A stretch of DNA of 44,818 nucleotides, from contig JALONK010000024.1 in the NCBI GenBank assembly GCA_025454975.1, positions 1 to 44,818 on the forward strand. Direction: 5' to 3'. Numbering within the stretch: the stretch's first letter is position 1; each line of letters begins with the position of its first letter. The notes beneath the pieces were generated by a model. The model was not told the origin of the DNA and made no database searches. It saw only the letters and a program-made list of their open reading frames with translations. Position numbers and translations under genes: made by a program. The DNA comes from Bacteroidia bacterium. Its GTDB lineage: Bacteria; Bacteroidota; Bacteroidia; UKL13-3. Shown one piece after another: positions 8,041 through 16,074 of the stretch.

Positions 8041-10239
8041 ATGATTTTACGAATACTATCGCTACTTATTTTAATGCCTTATTTGGCATTAGGGCAATCG
8101 AAAATGTTAAGCATTGACGACGCTGTGCTTAAACAAAGAACCACTTTAGCTCCTCAACGATTAATGGGTTTGGCTTGGGTTGCAAATGCTAATGCATATA
8201 CTTATTACAGTAAACAAAATGGAAAGGATTGTGTAGTTATGCAAGATGCAGCAACCCTAAAAACAGATACTGTATTAAGCATTCAACGCTTGAATGAAAT
8301 ACTTAAAAAAGGAGTTTCAGGATTTAAAGGAATTGAGCGAATATTACCGCACGAATGGTTAACTAAAACAACATTTAAATTTACCTATTTAAATAGTATT
8401 TTTATAGGTGATATCATTAACAATAGTATCAGTGTAATTGCTCACTTGGGCGAAAAAAATGAACATGCCGAAGTTGACCCTACCAATAAAAAGGTTGCTT
8501 ACACCATCAATGGTAATTTTTTAATCAGCACATTAAACTCTTTTTATGAACCTATTAAACCAAATGCCGGATCAGATGATTCGGGAAATAAAGATTTTAT
8601 TACTAAAGATGCCGGAGTTGGTCTTTCTTACGGTGGAACAGTACATAGAAATGAATTTGGTATTGATAAAGGAATTTTCTGGTCGCCAAATGGAAACCGT
8701 GTTGCCTATTATCAATTAAATGAAAGTATGGTAACTGATTATCCAATTTACAATTTATCTACTAAACCTGCAATTACCAGAAATGTGAAGTATCCGATGA
8801 GTGGTGCTACCAGTCATATTGCTAAAGTTTGGGTGAGAGATTTACTTAAAAATCGAAGTATCCAGTTACAAACAGGCGAACCACTAGAGCAATATTTAAC
8901 TAATGTTTCATGGCATCCGGGTGAAGAAAGCGTTTATATTGCTTTAGTTAACAGGGCCCAAAATGAATTAAAGTTGAATGAATATGATGGAGTAACCGGG
9001 GCGTTTGTTAAAACTTTATTTACTGAAACTCATCCGAAATATGTTGAGCCTGAACACGCACCGGTATTTGTTAAAAATAATCCAAAGCAATTTGTTTGGA
9101 TGAGTGAGCGTGATGGATTTAATCATTTGTACTTATATTCTTCAACCGGACGACTAGATAAACAATTAACACAAGGTAATTTTGATGTAACTCAACTATT
9201 AGGTTTTAGTAATGATGGGCAATTTGTTTTTTATATGGCAGCTTCAAGCGATGGAATGGAACGTCATTGTTTTAAAACAAATTTATACTCAGGAGTAACA
9301 AAACAATTAACCTTATTGCCGGGCGTTCACCAAGTAATGCTAAGTGCTGATGGAACTTATTTAATTGATGTGGTAAGTAATGCTAACACACCGCGTAGAA
9401 TAGTTTTGTTAAATGCGGATGGCGCAGAACAAGCGTTATTGTTAAATGCATCCAATCCAATAGCTGATTATAAAAAATGTGAAATGCGCTTATTTAAAAT
9501 CAAAGCAGCCGATGGTACTACCGATTTAAATTGCCGCATGTTTTTACCTGCTGATTTTGATGAGAAAAAAAAGTATCCTGTTTTAATTTATTTATACGGT
9601 GGACCGCATGCACAAATGATTACCAATAGCTGGCTTGGTGGATCAGATATGTGGTTATACTACATGGCACAACAAGGTTTTGTGGTATTCACTGTTGATA
9701 ATCGTGGAAGTGCAAACCGGGGACTAAATTTTGAAAATGTAACACATCGGAAACTAGGGGTTGAAGAAAGTGCCGATCAACTTAAAGGTGTAGAATATTT
9801 AAAGCAACAAAAGTTTGTTGATGCTAACCGAATAGGCGTTTATGGATGGAGTTTTGGTGGATTTATGACAACTACTTTAATGACAAAAACTGATGTATTC
9901 AAGGCAGGTGTTGCGGGTGGCCCGGTCATAGATTGGAGCTTATATGAAATTATGTACACCGAAAGATACATGGATACTCCGGCAGAAAATAAAGAGGGAT
10001 ATGAAGAGAATAATTTATTAAACCATGCAAAAAATTTAAAAGGCAGGTTGTTAATGATTCATGGAACTGATGATGATGTGGTAGTGTGGCAGCACAGTTT
10101 ACAATTTGTAAAAAAGTGTGTAGATGAAGGCGTTCTTTTGGATTATTTTGTTTACCCGGGACATCTGCATAATGTAACAGGAAAAGACAGGCTACATCTG
10201 ATGCAAAAAATTACTGATCACTTCAAATTACATCTGTAA
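8041..10239 (+). CDS. S9 family dipeptidyl peptidase IV-like serine peptidase
   Basis: The enzyme removes dipeptides, usually X-Pro, from peptide N-termini; in Bacteroidota it is generally periplasmic. From the ATG at 8041 the protein has 732 residues with a signal peptide (MILRILSLLILMPYLALGQ). An earlier in-frame TTG at 7999 lies inside the dnaN terminator and is rejected. Residues about 100-480 form the DPP4 N-terminal beta-propeller (FWSPNGNRVAYYQLNESMV is the family signature region). The alpha/beta-hydrolase domain contains the nucleophile in GWSFGGF (Ser604), the acid in HGTDDDVV (Asp678 by alignment) and the histidine in YPGHLHNV (His710). The triad is complete. Its stop is one base from the stop of the convergent HAD gene. 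Confidence 0.95.
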   Translation: MILRILSLLILMPYLALGQSKMLSIDDAVLKQRTTLAPQRLMGLAWVANANAYTYYSKQNGKDCVVMQDAATLKTDTVLSIQRLNEILKKGVSGFKGIERILPHEWLTKTTFKFTYLNSIFIGDIINNSISVIAHLGEKNEHAEVDPTNKKVAYTINGNFLISTLNSFYEPIKPNAGSDDSGNKDFITKDAGVGLSYGGTVHRNEFGIDKGIFWSPNGNRVAYYQLNESMVTDYPIYNLSTKPAITRNVKYPMSGATSHIAKVWVRDLLKNRSIQLQTGEPLEQYLTNVSWHPGEESVYIALVNRAQNELKLNEYDGVTGAFVKTLFTETHPKYVEPEHAPVFVKNNPKQFVWMSERDGFNHLYLYSSTGRLDKQLTQGNFDVTQLLGFSNDGQFVFYMAASSDGMERHCFKTNLYSGVTKQLTLLPGVHQVMLSADGTYLIDVVSNANTPRRIVLLNADGAEQALLLNASNPIADYKKCEMRLFKIKAADGTTDLNCRMFLPADFDEKKKYPVLIYLYGGPHAQMITNSWLGGSDMWLYYMAQQGFVVFTVDNRGSANRGLNFENVTHRKLGVEESADQLKGVEYLKQQKFVDANRIGVYGWSFGGFMTTTLMTKTDVFKAGVAGGPVIDWSLYEIMYTERYMDTPAENKEGYEENNLLNHAKNLKGRLLMIHGTDDDVVVWQHSLQFVKKCVDEGVLLDYFVYPGHLHNVTGKDRLHLMQKITDHFKLHL

Positions 10240-10240
10240 A

Positions 10241-10894
10241 CTAAACTTTAATATCCGCCAGCGACTTTAACTTCATATCAGCAAGGGAAAATCGTTTGTC
10301 GTTAAAGCTAGCTTCGTCAGGTATGGCAATACAAAACATGCGTGCCGCTTTTGCTGCGATAACACCGTTTACAGCATCTTCTATAACAACACAATTAAGA
10401 GGATTTACTTTGCACCATTGAGCTACACTTAGAAAAATACCGGGATGTGGTTTACCATAGGGTTCGTTTTGTGCACTTCTGATATACTCAAAATAGGACT
10501 TAATGCCAAGTTTGTCTGTTACTAAATCAATTAATTCCATATAACTTGAAGAAGCTAATGCCATTCGGATACCTTTTTTATGCAGGGCTGCAAGTATTTG
10601 ATGAACCCCGGGCATTGCATCAGCGTGATTGGCGATAAGATGCTTAACTGTATCTAATACCGTCTTTTCGGTGAGTATAAAATCAGGATTTGGCCATGGT
10701 TGAAAATTATACCAATGTTGAACCACTTCATTTAATCTGAATCCCATCACCTGACGAAGCAAATCATCGGTTAAAGTTATCCCTAATTCACCAAAAACTT
10801 CCTTTTCTGCTTGTTTCCAAAACGGCTCAGAATTAATTAATAAACCGTCCATGTCAAAGATGACTAATTCGGTGGTGGCAGGAATATGCGACAT
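10241..10894 (-). CDS. HAD-superfamily sugar-phosphate phosphatase (HxpB/YniC-like)
   Basis: The 217-residue protein is a subclass IA HAD hydrolase. The nucleophile motif is FDMDGLL (Asp14, Asp16), motif II is ASSSY, the lysine is in GKPHPG, and motif III is IEDAVNGVIAAKAARM. The cap region with VVQHWYNFQPW and the C-terminal segment resemble E. coli HxpB (YniC), which dephosphorylates hexitol phosphates and 2-deoxyglucose-6-phosphate, more than beta-phosphoglucomutase. Substrate is therefore a phosphorylated sugar or sugar alcohol by inference. The gene is followed in the same direction, upstream, by a small exported protein (eight bases apart) with no clear link. Confidence 0.85.
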   Translation of the reverse strand: MSHIPATTELVIFDMDGLLINSEPFWKQAEKEVFGELGITLTDDLLRQVMGFRLNEVVQHWYNFQPWPNPDFILTEKTVLDTVKHLIANHADAMPGVHQILAALHKKGIRMALASSSYMELIDLVTDKLGIKSYFEYIRSAQNEPYGKPHPGIFLSVAQWCKVNPLNCVVIEDAVNGVIAAKAARMFCIAIPDEASFNDKRFSLADMKLKSLADIKV

Positions 10895-10902
10895 ATATAA
10901 AA

Positions 10903-11340
10903 TTACTTTTTGCTGATGTAAACTAATTCATTGTTTTTAAAAACGAAATTGTATTTCAGGTTCCTTAGTTTTAAGTAATTTCGATTTGACCAAGTATATT
11001 CAAATACAACATATCCATCTTCTTGATAACTTAAATCCGGAGTGCCTAAAATCCTTTTAATTTGATTGGAAGAAAAACTTACCACTTCCAATTGTTGTTC
11101 GAGGTAAGTGAATAACCACAAATAACCGCGGATATATCCAATACGTTCCGGTTGATATTTTCCGGGCTGCTGTTCTTTTAGTTCGAGCTTGTAATAAAGT
11201 TTGAGTTGATTAGTGATGGAATCGCTATAGTGTACAAGTTGCTTATATTCCAAGGTGGTTAATATGCGCTTTTTAAACTGTTGCGCAAATACATCAGTAG
11301 AAATAAAGGTTAAGCATAAAAATACCCAGAGTAACTTCAT
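10903..11340 (-). CDS. Small exported protein of unknown function
   Basis: I do not recognise a family. The 145-residue protein has a clear signal peptide (MKLLWVFLCLTFISTDVFAQ, cut near residue 19-20). The mature part is basic, with a helical stretch to about residue 70 and then alternating beta-like segments, including DLSYQEDGYVVFEYTW. That last part recalls small beta-sandwich periplasmic proteins of the SmpA/BamE type, but this is only an impression. It is spaced eight bases from the HAD phosphatase downstream and about 36 bases from the rRNA methyltransferase gene upstream, all three on the minus strand, so they may be co-transcribed. Confidence 0.7.
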   Translation of the reverse strand: MKLLWVFLCLTFISTDVFAQQFKKRILTTLEYKQLVHYSDSITNQLKLYYKLELKEQQPGKYQPERIGYIRGYLWLFTYLEQQLEVVSFSSNQIKRILGTPDLSYQEDGYVVFEYTWSNRNYLKLRNLKYNFVFKNNELVYISKK

Positions 11341-11376
11341 TCAATAACTAACCCATTACAATCATCATGCCTGAAA

Positions 11377-12564
11377 TTATTCAACCTGTAATAATAGCCC
11401 TTTTAAATATTCACCCTCCGGATGAAATATGCTAACAGGGTGGTCTTCCGGTTGGGTAAACTGCTTTATGATTCTAACGTTTCGTCGGGCATCTGCGGCG
11501 GCACCAAATATTATTTTTCTGAATAAATCTCGGTCAATATGTTGAGAACAACTGAAAGTAAAAATTAATCCTCCCGATTTAATTTTTTTAAACGCTATCA
11601 AATTTAAATTTTTATATCCTCTAGCAGCATTTGCAACTGCTTTGGCATTTTTGGCAAACGCCGGTGGATCTAAAATCATGATGTCGTAGTCAACCGTTGT
11701 TTGTTTTAAATATTCAAATACATCTTCCGTAAATCCCGAATGTTTGTGAACTTCGGTAAAATTGGCTTCAACATTTTGGTTACATAAGGTAATTGCTTCT
11801 TTACTGCTATCAACCGAATGAACCAATGTTGCACCGGATGCTAAGGCATAAATGCTGAATCCTCCGGAATAACTGAATGTGTTTAATACTTTTTTCCCAT
11901 TTGCATAGTCACCTAAGATTTTTCTGTTTTCACGTTGGTCTATAAAAAATCCTGTTTTTTGTCCGGTTTCAACATCTACTAAAAAGTAATTGCCATACTC
12001 TTTCGCTTTTATAGGCATTGGTTTTATATCGTTAACCCATCCACTTTCTACTCCTACGTCTTCTAATCGTTGTGTGTTTTGTTTTGTTTTTATATACAGA
12101 TAAGTTATACCGCAAGCTTTTATTCCATTATAAATTGACTCCCTAATCGCTTCAGTTCCTTTAATTAATAATTGTACTACAGCAACATCATCATAAACAT
12201 CAACAATTACGCCCGGTAAAAAGTCACCTTCAGCATGAAGCAACCTGAAAATATTTGTTTCAGCAGGTATAACTTGTTTACGAAGTTCCCATGCACGCTT
12301 TATTTTATCAATCCAGTATTGTTCGTTAATAATTAATTCTTCGTTTGTAAACTCAAACATTCGGCAAGTAATTTGGCTGTTTGGCGAGAAGAAACCATAC
12401 CCCAATAACTCATGATGATTTGTTACTACTTTAATTATTTCGCCATTAGCAGCATTTGGTAATTGCTTAACTGCGCCGCTAAATATCCAAGGGTGGCGGT
12501 TAATAACCGACCTTTCTCTTCCTGATTTTAAAACTAATGATTCCAATTTTACCTGTATATTCAC
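11377..12564 (-). CDS. RlmI-like class I rRNA (cytosine-C5) methyltransferase
   Basis: The enzyme would methylate C5 of a cytosine in 23S rRNA (C1962 in E. coli for RlmI) using S-adenosylmethionine. The 395-residue protein has the N-terminal PUA domain (about 1-85, with RHPWIFSGAV), a central region with TGQKTGFFIDQRENR, and a Rossmann methyltransferase domain with VLNTFSYSGGFS (motif I), MILDPPAFAKN (motif IV) and FTFSCSQHI (motif VI, with the cysteine). The start codon is GTG at 12562-12564; the PUA domain begins within a few residues, which supports it. Only 32 bases separate it from the divergent gene at 12597. Site specificity is inferred from family membership. Confidence 0.9.
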   Translation of the reverse strand: MNIQVKLESLVLKSGRERSVINRHPWIFSGAVKQLPNAANGEIIKVVTNHHELLGYGFFSPNSQITCRMFEFTNEELIINEQYWIDKIKRAWELRKQVIPAETNIFRLLHAEGDFLPGVIVDVYDDVAVVQLLIKGTEAIRESIYNGIKACGITYLYIKTKQNTQRLEDVGVESGWVNDIKPMPIKAKEYGNYFLVDVETGQKTGFFIDQRENRKILGDYANGKKVLNTFSYSGGFSIYALASGATLVHSVDSSKEAITLCNQNVEANFTEVHKHSGFTEDVFEYLKQTTVDYDIMILDPPAFAKNAKAVANAARGYKNLNLIAFKKIKSGGLIFTFSCSQHIDRDLFRKIIFGAAADARRNVRIIKQFTQPEDHPVSIFHPEGEYLKGLLLQVE

Positions 12565-12596
12565 GCAAAAATCTGTAATTTTTCGTTGATATTATC

Positions 12597-13331
12597 ATGA
12601 ATTTCAATTTCAAGAATTTTTGTTTGCTTATGCTTTGCTGCTCAACAGGTTTGTTGCATGCTCAAACAACTCAAGTATTCTTTGGTCGAACTATAACTTC
12701 ATCAACTGCCGAAATTGTGCAATTGGCAAGTATTCAAAACTTAACTAACGGAAAAAGAGCAATCAGTAATCGTCAAGGATATTTTAAAATTCAATCTTCA
12801 TTAACAGATACTATTTTGTTTACCTCTGTAGGTTATGATAGTCTTAAATTTCAACTGTCGTTTGTATGTGACGCCATTAGTGATGACACTATAGTCATTT
12901 TCATGAAGTCGAAAGTAGTTAAGTTAAAAGAAGTTCGAATTGTTACATCTAATCCAAAACGCGACAGTTTAGCCAGGGCAGCGGCCGAGTTTTTAAAAAA
13001 TGATCCTTTAATGAATAATAACGACCGTATTTTAAAGCGTGATAAAGGTGGATTAATGAATCCTATAACAGCTATGTATGAGCAATTTAGTAAGGCCGGA
13101 CGAGATATGGCAAAATTTGAAGAGTTTGTGGCCTATATGGAAGTGCAAAAAATGGTAGATAAAAGATACAATCGCAATGTTGTGCTGCGCGTAACAACAA
13201 TTTCTGAATTAAGAGTGGATGAATTTATGCGTTTTTGTAAGCTTGATAAACAGTTCATTTTAGAGTCGGACGACTACCATTTAATAAAGGCAATAAAGGA
13301 TTGTGAAGCTAATTTTAGAACCCAAAATTAA
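12597..13331 (+). CDS. Exported protein with a CarboxypepD_reg-like domain
   Basis: The protein has 244 residues. A signal peptide (about residues 1-22, ending LLHAQ) is followed by a carboxypeptidase-D regulatory-like beta-sandwich (about 25-110), shown by FFGRTI, ASIQNLTNGKRAISNRQGYF and ILFTSVGYDSLKF. This domain is the usual N-terminal module of TonB-dependent receptors, but here no plug or barrel follows; the remaining 130 residues are charged and helical with no known domain. Such free-standing proteins are common in Bacteroidota and are thought to be periplasmic or outer-membrane associated. Function unknown. Confidence 0.8.
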   Translation: MNFNFKNFCLLMLCCSTGLLHAQTTQVFFGRTITSSTAEIVQLASIQNLTNGKRAISNRQGYFKIQSSLTDTILFTSVGYDSLKFQLSFVCDAISDDTIVIFMKSKVVKLKEVRIVTSNPKRDSLARAAAEFLKNDPLMNNNDRILKRDKGGLMNPITAMYEQFSKAGRDMAKFEEFVAYMEVQKMVDKRYNRNVVLRVTTISELRVDEFMRFCKLDKQFILESDDYHLIKAIKDCEANFRTQN

Positions 13332-13472
13332 AATGAGTTGACACAATAGTTTAACTGTAAGTTGAAGTGAAAATAGTTTTACAAACATTTAACTCACATC
13401 GCTAAATACATCACATTCATTTAACTTGAATCCGGTATTTTAGTAAAAGTAAATAATTCAATATTCAAGCGA

Positions 13473-13970
13473 ATGATAACTACAGGTCAAATTGGTCAAT
13501 CTTGGAGAAGATTAAACGGTGAAGTAATTACCATAAGTTTATTGGAAGAGGTAGAACGTATAATTGTTGAAGAAACTGATAAAGGTAATAAGTTAAAGGT
13601 ATGTATCGGAACTGATTCGCAGGTATCAGGGAATATAACTGAATATGCTACAGTTATTGTTTTTTTGCGTGAAAAGAAAGGTGGTTTTATGTTGATTAGT
13701 AGCGAAAAAACAACAATTAAATGCAGCATTAAAGAACGTATGTTACAAGAAGTTTCAAAATCAATTGAAGTGGCATACCAATTATGTGATTTACTTGATT
13801 TGTATGAAGTGGATTTAGAGGTTCACGCAGATATAAATACTAATCCGGGGTTTAAATCGAATACGGCACTTAGTGAAGCTATGGGATACATATTAAGCAT
13901 GGGATTTGTTTTTAAGGCAAAGCCGGATGCATTTGCCAGTTCTTATTGTGCAAATAAAATCGTGCATTAA
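13473..13970 (+). CDS. YkuK-like (DUF458) RNase H-fold protein
   Basis: The 165-residue protein matches the DUF458/YkuK family as I recall it, predicted to have an RNase H-like fold. Visible features are VCIGTDSQV near residue 45 (a strand ending in an acidic residue), a central ISSEKTTIKCSIKERML region, and VHADINTNPGFKSN followed by AMGYILSMGF near the C-terminus, where a second set of acidic residues (Asp in HADIN) would lie. The biochemical role is not established, although a sporulation link has been suggested in Bacillus, which cannot apply here. A 29-base gap separates it from the next gene. Confidence 0.82.
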   Translation: MITTGQIGQSWRRLNGEVITISLLEEVERIIVEETDKGNKLKVCIGTDSQVSGNITEYATVIVFLREKKGGFMLISSEKTTIKCSIKERMLQEVSKSIEVAYQLCDLLDLYEVDLEVHADINTNPGFKSNTALSEAMGYILSMGFVFKAKPDAFASSYCANKIVH

Positions 13971-13999
13971 AATTAAATTGCTTATACTAATTTTGATGC

Positions 14000-14413
14000 A
14001 TGTTAAAAGATATCGAGTTAGACATTAGCATAGGAGCCGAAGCAGGGATTGCAATCACTTGTAAAATAAATGAAGACTTAGAAGAATCGTGGGAGGTTTA
14101 TTTAATAAACCAAGGCAATTTAGATTTTTCGAATGTATTGGTTACTTGCAAAGGTTATGGCATAATAAATAATGAAGAAAGAACCACAAGCACCATGCGC
14201 TATTTTTTAGGCGATGTTCCAACCTTCTCTGCGAAACTTATCGAACCTGTTAATGCCGAACTATTTGTATTGCATAATGAGTACTTTATTACTTTTTATA
14301 TGGATGGTAATATTTTCGATAAAAAAATAATATTCCCAGCCCATTCCATTTCTACTGATGTATTAGCAGAAAATAGCATTTTAGGAATGAAGGCTTTGGT
14401 TAAAACCCTATAA
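14000..14413 (+). CDS. Conserved-looking protein of unknown function
   Basis: I do not recognise the 137-residue product. It has no signal peptide or membrane segment. It is acidic and beta-rich, with alternation such as WEVYLINQGNLDFSNVLVTCKGYG and YFITFYMDGNIFDKKIIFP, which suggests a compact beta-sandwich in the cytoplasm. It sits 29 bases after the YkuK-like gene and may be co-transcribed with it. Its stop overlaps the stop of the convergent kinase gene by six bases. No catalytic pattern is evident. Confidence 0.7.
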   Translation: MLKDIELDISIGAEAGIAITCKINEDLEESWEVYLINQGNLDFSNVLVTCKGYGIINNEERTTSTMRYFLGDVPTFSAKLIEPVNAELFVLHNEYFITFYMDGNIFDKKIIFPAHSISTDVLAENSILGMKALVKTL

Positions 14414-15280
14414 ATGCCACCAAGGTTTTGTTTTAAAAGCCGAAATCGGGAGTAACTCCGCTTGAGTTCGAGCCTCTATGGCATTTTGAACGCGCATATT
14501 CATGGATTTAGTCAATAATGAACTAATGCTTGCTGAATCAAGATGTGTTGGTGGTAAATGAAATAATGGCTTAAAGCATAATTGATTCAAGAATTTTTTC
14601 ATCTCAGGTCTAAAGTTATTGTAATCAATAGGTGCGGCCAAATTCAGGTTCATTAGTACTTCCGGATTTTGATGAAGAAATGGTTTTTGTTTAGCAATCA
14701 TTTCATATAAAATAATTCCGGCAGCATATAAGTCGGAAGAAGAATTAAATAACGAAGATTCATTTAGTATAGCCTCAGGTGGACTATAAAATAAATTAAA
14801 GGAGAACCGTTTGTTATGATTAACCGGTAAGTAAGTCCCATTTACAAAATCAATTAAATGCAACTTGAAGTTTTTATCAAGTAAAATATTTTTGGGTTGA
14901 ATATCCAAGTGCAAGAATTGATGCTCGTGCATGGCAAGTAAGGCGGTAAACAATTGTAATATGATTTCTTTTATCTGCGATGGTTTTAAGGTGTACATAA
15001 GCTTATCTAAAGTTAAGCCATCAACCCAATATCTATAGCCATAAATAAAATCATTCTCAACTAAATAATCTTCAATGGTAAGTAATGCTGAAGTTTTAAA
15101 TTTTAAGCCGGCTTCTTGTTTCAATCCTAATGCTGCTTCTTTATATTTTGTGTGAATTACTTTTAAGGCAACAGTTTGGTTGTAATTATTTACACCTTTA
15201 TAAACATGGCTGTTTTTGCCTTTACCTATAAGTTTTAATGAGTGAACATCAACGGTAATATTGTTTTTAAAATTTAGCAT
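14408..15280 (-). CDS. Divergent eukaryotic-type Ser/Thr protein kinase
   Basis: The 290-residue protein has a single kinase domain and no membrane segment. The glycine loop is LIGKGKNSHVYKG, with the third glycine replaced by serine; the ATP lysine is in VALKV (Lys40). The catalytic loop reads HLDIQPKN, with the catalytic Asp126 and Asn131 present but glutamine (128) where active kinases usually have lysine. The DFG motif is DFV (Asp144), the APE motif is PPE, and DLYAAGIILYEM is the helix F segment. Both metal-binding residues are kept, so catalysis is possible but should be tested. The DCC1 oxidoreductase gene lies seven bases upstream on the same strand. Targets are unknown. Confidence 0.85.
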   Translation of the reverse strand: MLNFKNNITVDVHSLKLIGKGKNSHVYKGVNNYNQTVALKVIHTKYKEAALGLKQEAGLKFKTSALLTIEDYLVENDFIYGYRYWVDGLTLDKLMYTLKPSQIKEIILQLFTALLAMHEHQFLHLDIQPKNILLDKNFKLHLIDFVNGTYLPVNHNKRFSFNLFYSPPEAILNESSLFNSSSDLYAAGIILYEMIAKQKPFLHQNPEVLMNLNLAAPIDYNNFRPEMKKFLNQLCFKPLFHLPPTHLDSASISSLLTKSMNMRVQNAIEARTQAELLPISAFKTKPWWHL

Positions 15281-15287
15281 TCATTAT

Positions 15288-15695
15288 TTATAAAATAAAA
15301 CGTTGTGCTTTATTGTGGTTAGGTAATTTACAAGAGTCGTATTTACCAAACCATTTGTATCTTCGATTTGCGATATAGTTATAACATGCATCTCTCCACA
15401 ACTTTGGTATTAAATAACCTATGACAGCAATTTTGTAGATACCACCAAGTATTGTTGCAATTTTAATAATGGCATCACTCCGCAAATAAATCTGATGTTG
15501 ATGATAAAGAATAATGGTGCTAACGGTATAACTTTCGCCTAATTTTTCTTTTGCAAATGTTGATTGAAGGGGAGAGAACAAGAAGGTGTTTTTTTTATCT
15601 TTTTTCAGGATGCTTTGTACGGATCTATTGCATAAGCCGCATACACCATCATAAAAAACCACAGGTTTGTTGTGAGATATTTCAGGTGTTCTCAT
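15288..15695 (-). CDS. DCC1-like thiol-disulfide oxidoreductase family protein
   Basis: The DUF393/DCC family is named for a conserved D-x-x-C-x-x-C motif near the N-terminus, here FYDGVCGLCN. The rest of the protein, with LRSDAIIKI and a C-terminal YNYIANRRYKWFG, fits the family well (about 135 residues). The role is thought to be thiol redox chemistry, but substrates are unknown. I chose the ATG at 15695; an in-frame ATG at 15716 would add seven residues and deepen the overlap with the upstream two-TM gene from 14 to 35 bases. The overlap suggests translational coupling. The kinase gene follows seven bases downstream. Confidence 0.88.
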   Translation of the reverse strand: MRTPEISHNKPVVFYDGVCGLCNRSVQSILKKDKKNTFLFSPLQSTFAKEKLGESYTVSTIILYHQHQIYLRSDAIIKIATILGGIYKIAVIGYLIPKLWRDACYNYIANRRYKWFGKYDSCKLPNHNKAQRFIL

Positions 15696-15978
15696 TTGCT
15701 TTAATCTCCTTATCAAGTAATGTTAATTTGCTTTCAATCTTTTGTATTTTTCTTTTAAGAAATATCGGCCAAATCAGTATACTTAAAAGAGAAAACAAAC
15801 TCAAAGGAACAGTAAACCACAAGGTGTTTATTATCCATTCAAGTTTAGGCAAGAGAAGATAAATTAAACAAAGAATGAAAGTTCTGATAAACCAAAACAA
15901 TATCTTTTTATTTCTAAACGACTTTTGTAAAATCATTTGATTCTTCAATTGTTCGATTTCTTCTTTCATGATATGCAA
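15682..15978 (-). CDS. Small protein with two membrane segments
   Basis: No family is recognised with certainty. The 98-residue product has a charged N-terminus, two hydrophobic segments (about residues 27-45 and 50-72) separated by a short turn, and a K/E-rich, probably coiled-coil C-terminus. It is likely an inner-membrane hairpin with both ends in the cytoplasm. A second ATG at 15969 gives a start three residues later. The end overlaps the DCC1 gene, so the two, and perhaps the kinase after them, form one transcription unit. Confidence 0.7.
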   Translation of the reverse strand: MHIMKEEIEQLKNQMILQKSFRNKKILFWFIRTFILCLIYLLLPKLEWIINTLWFTVPLSLFSLLSILIWPIFLKRKIQKIESKLTLLDKEIKANENT

Positions 15979-16044
15979 TACTTTTACAAATATATTATTA
16001 TGAGTTAAAGGAATAGGGTATCAGCATTAAAAAGCAGAAATACC

Positions 16045-16052
16045 TATATTCG
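16045..16052 (+). promoter_or_regulatory. Putative -7 box of ffh
   Basis: TATATTCG differs from TAnnTTTG at one base and lies 22 bases before the ffh start. No clear -33 element is visible. Confidence 0.3.
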
Positions 16053-16074
16053 CACCTCAATTGAATAAAAGCAC

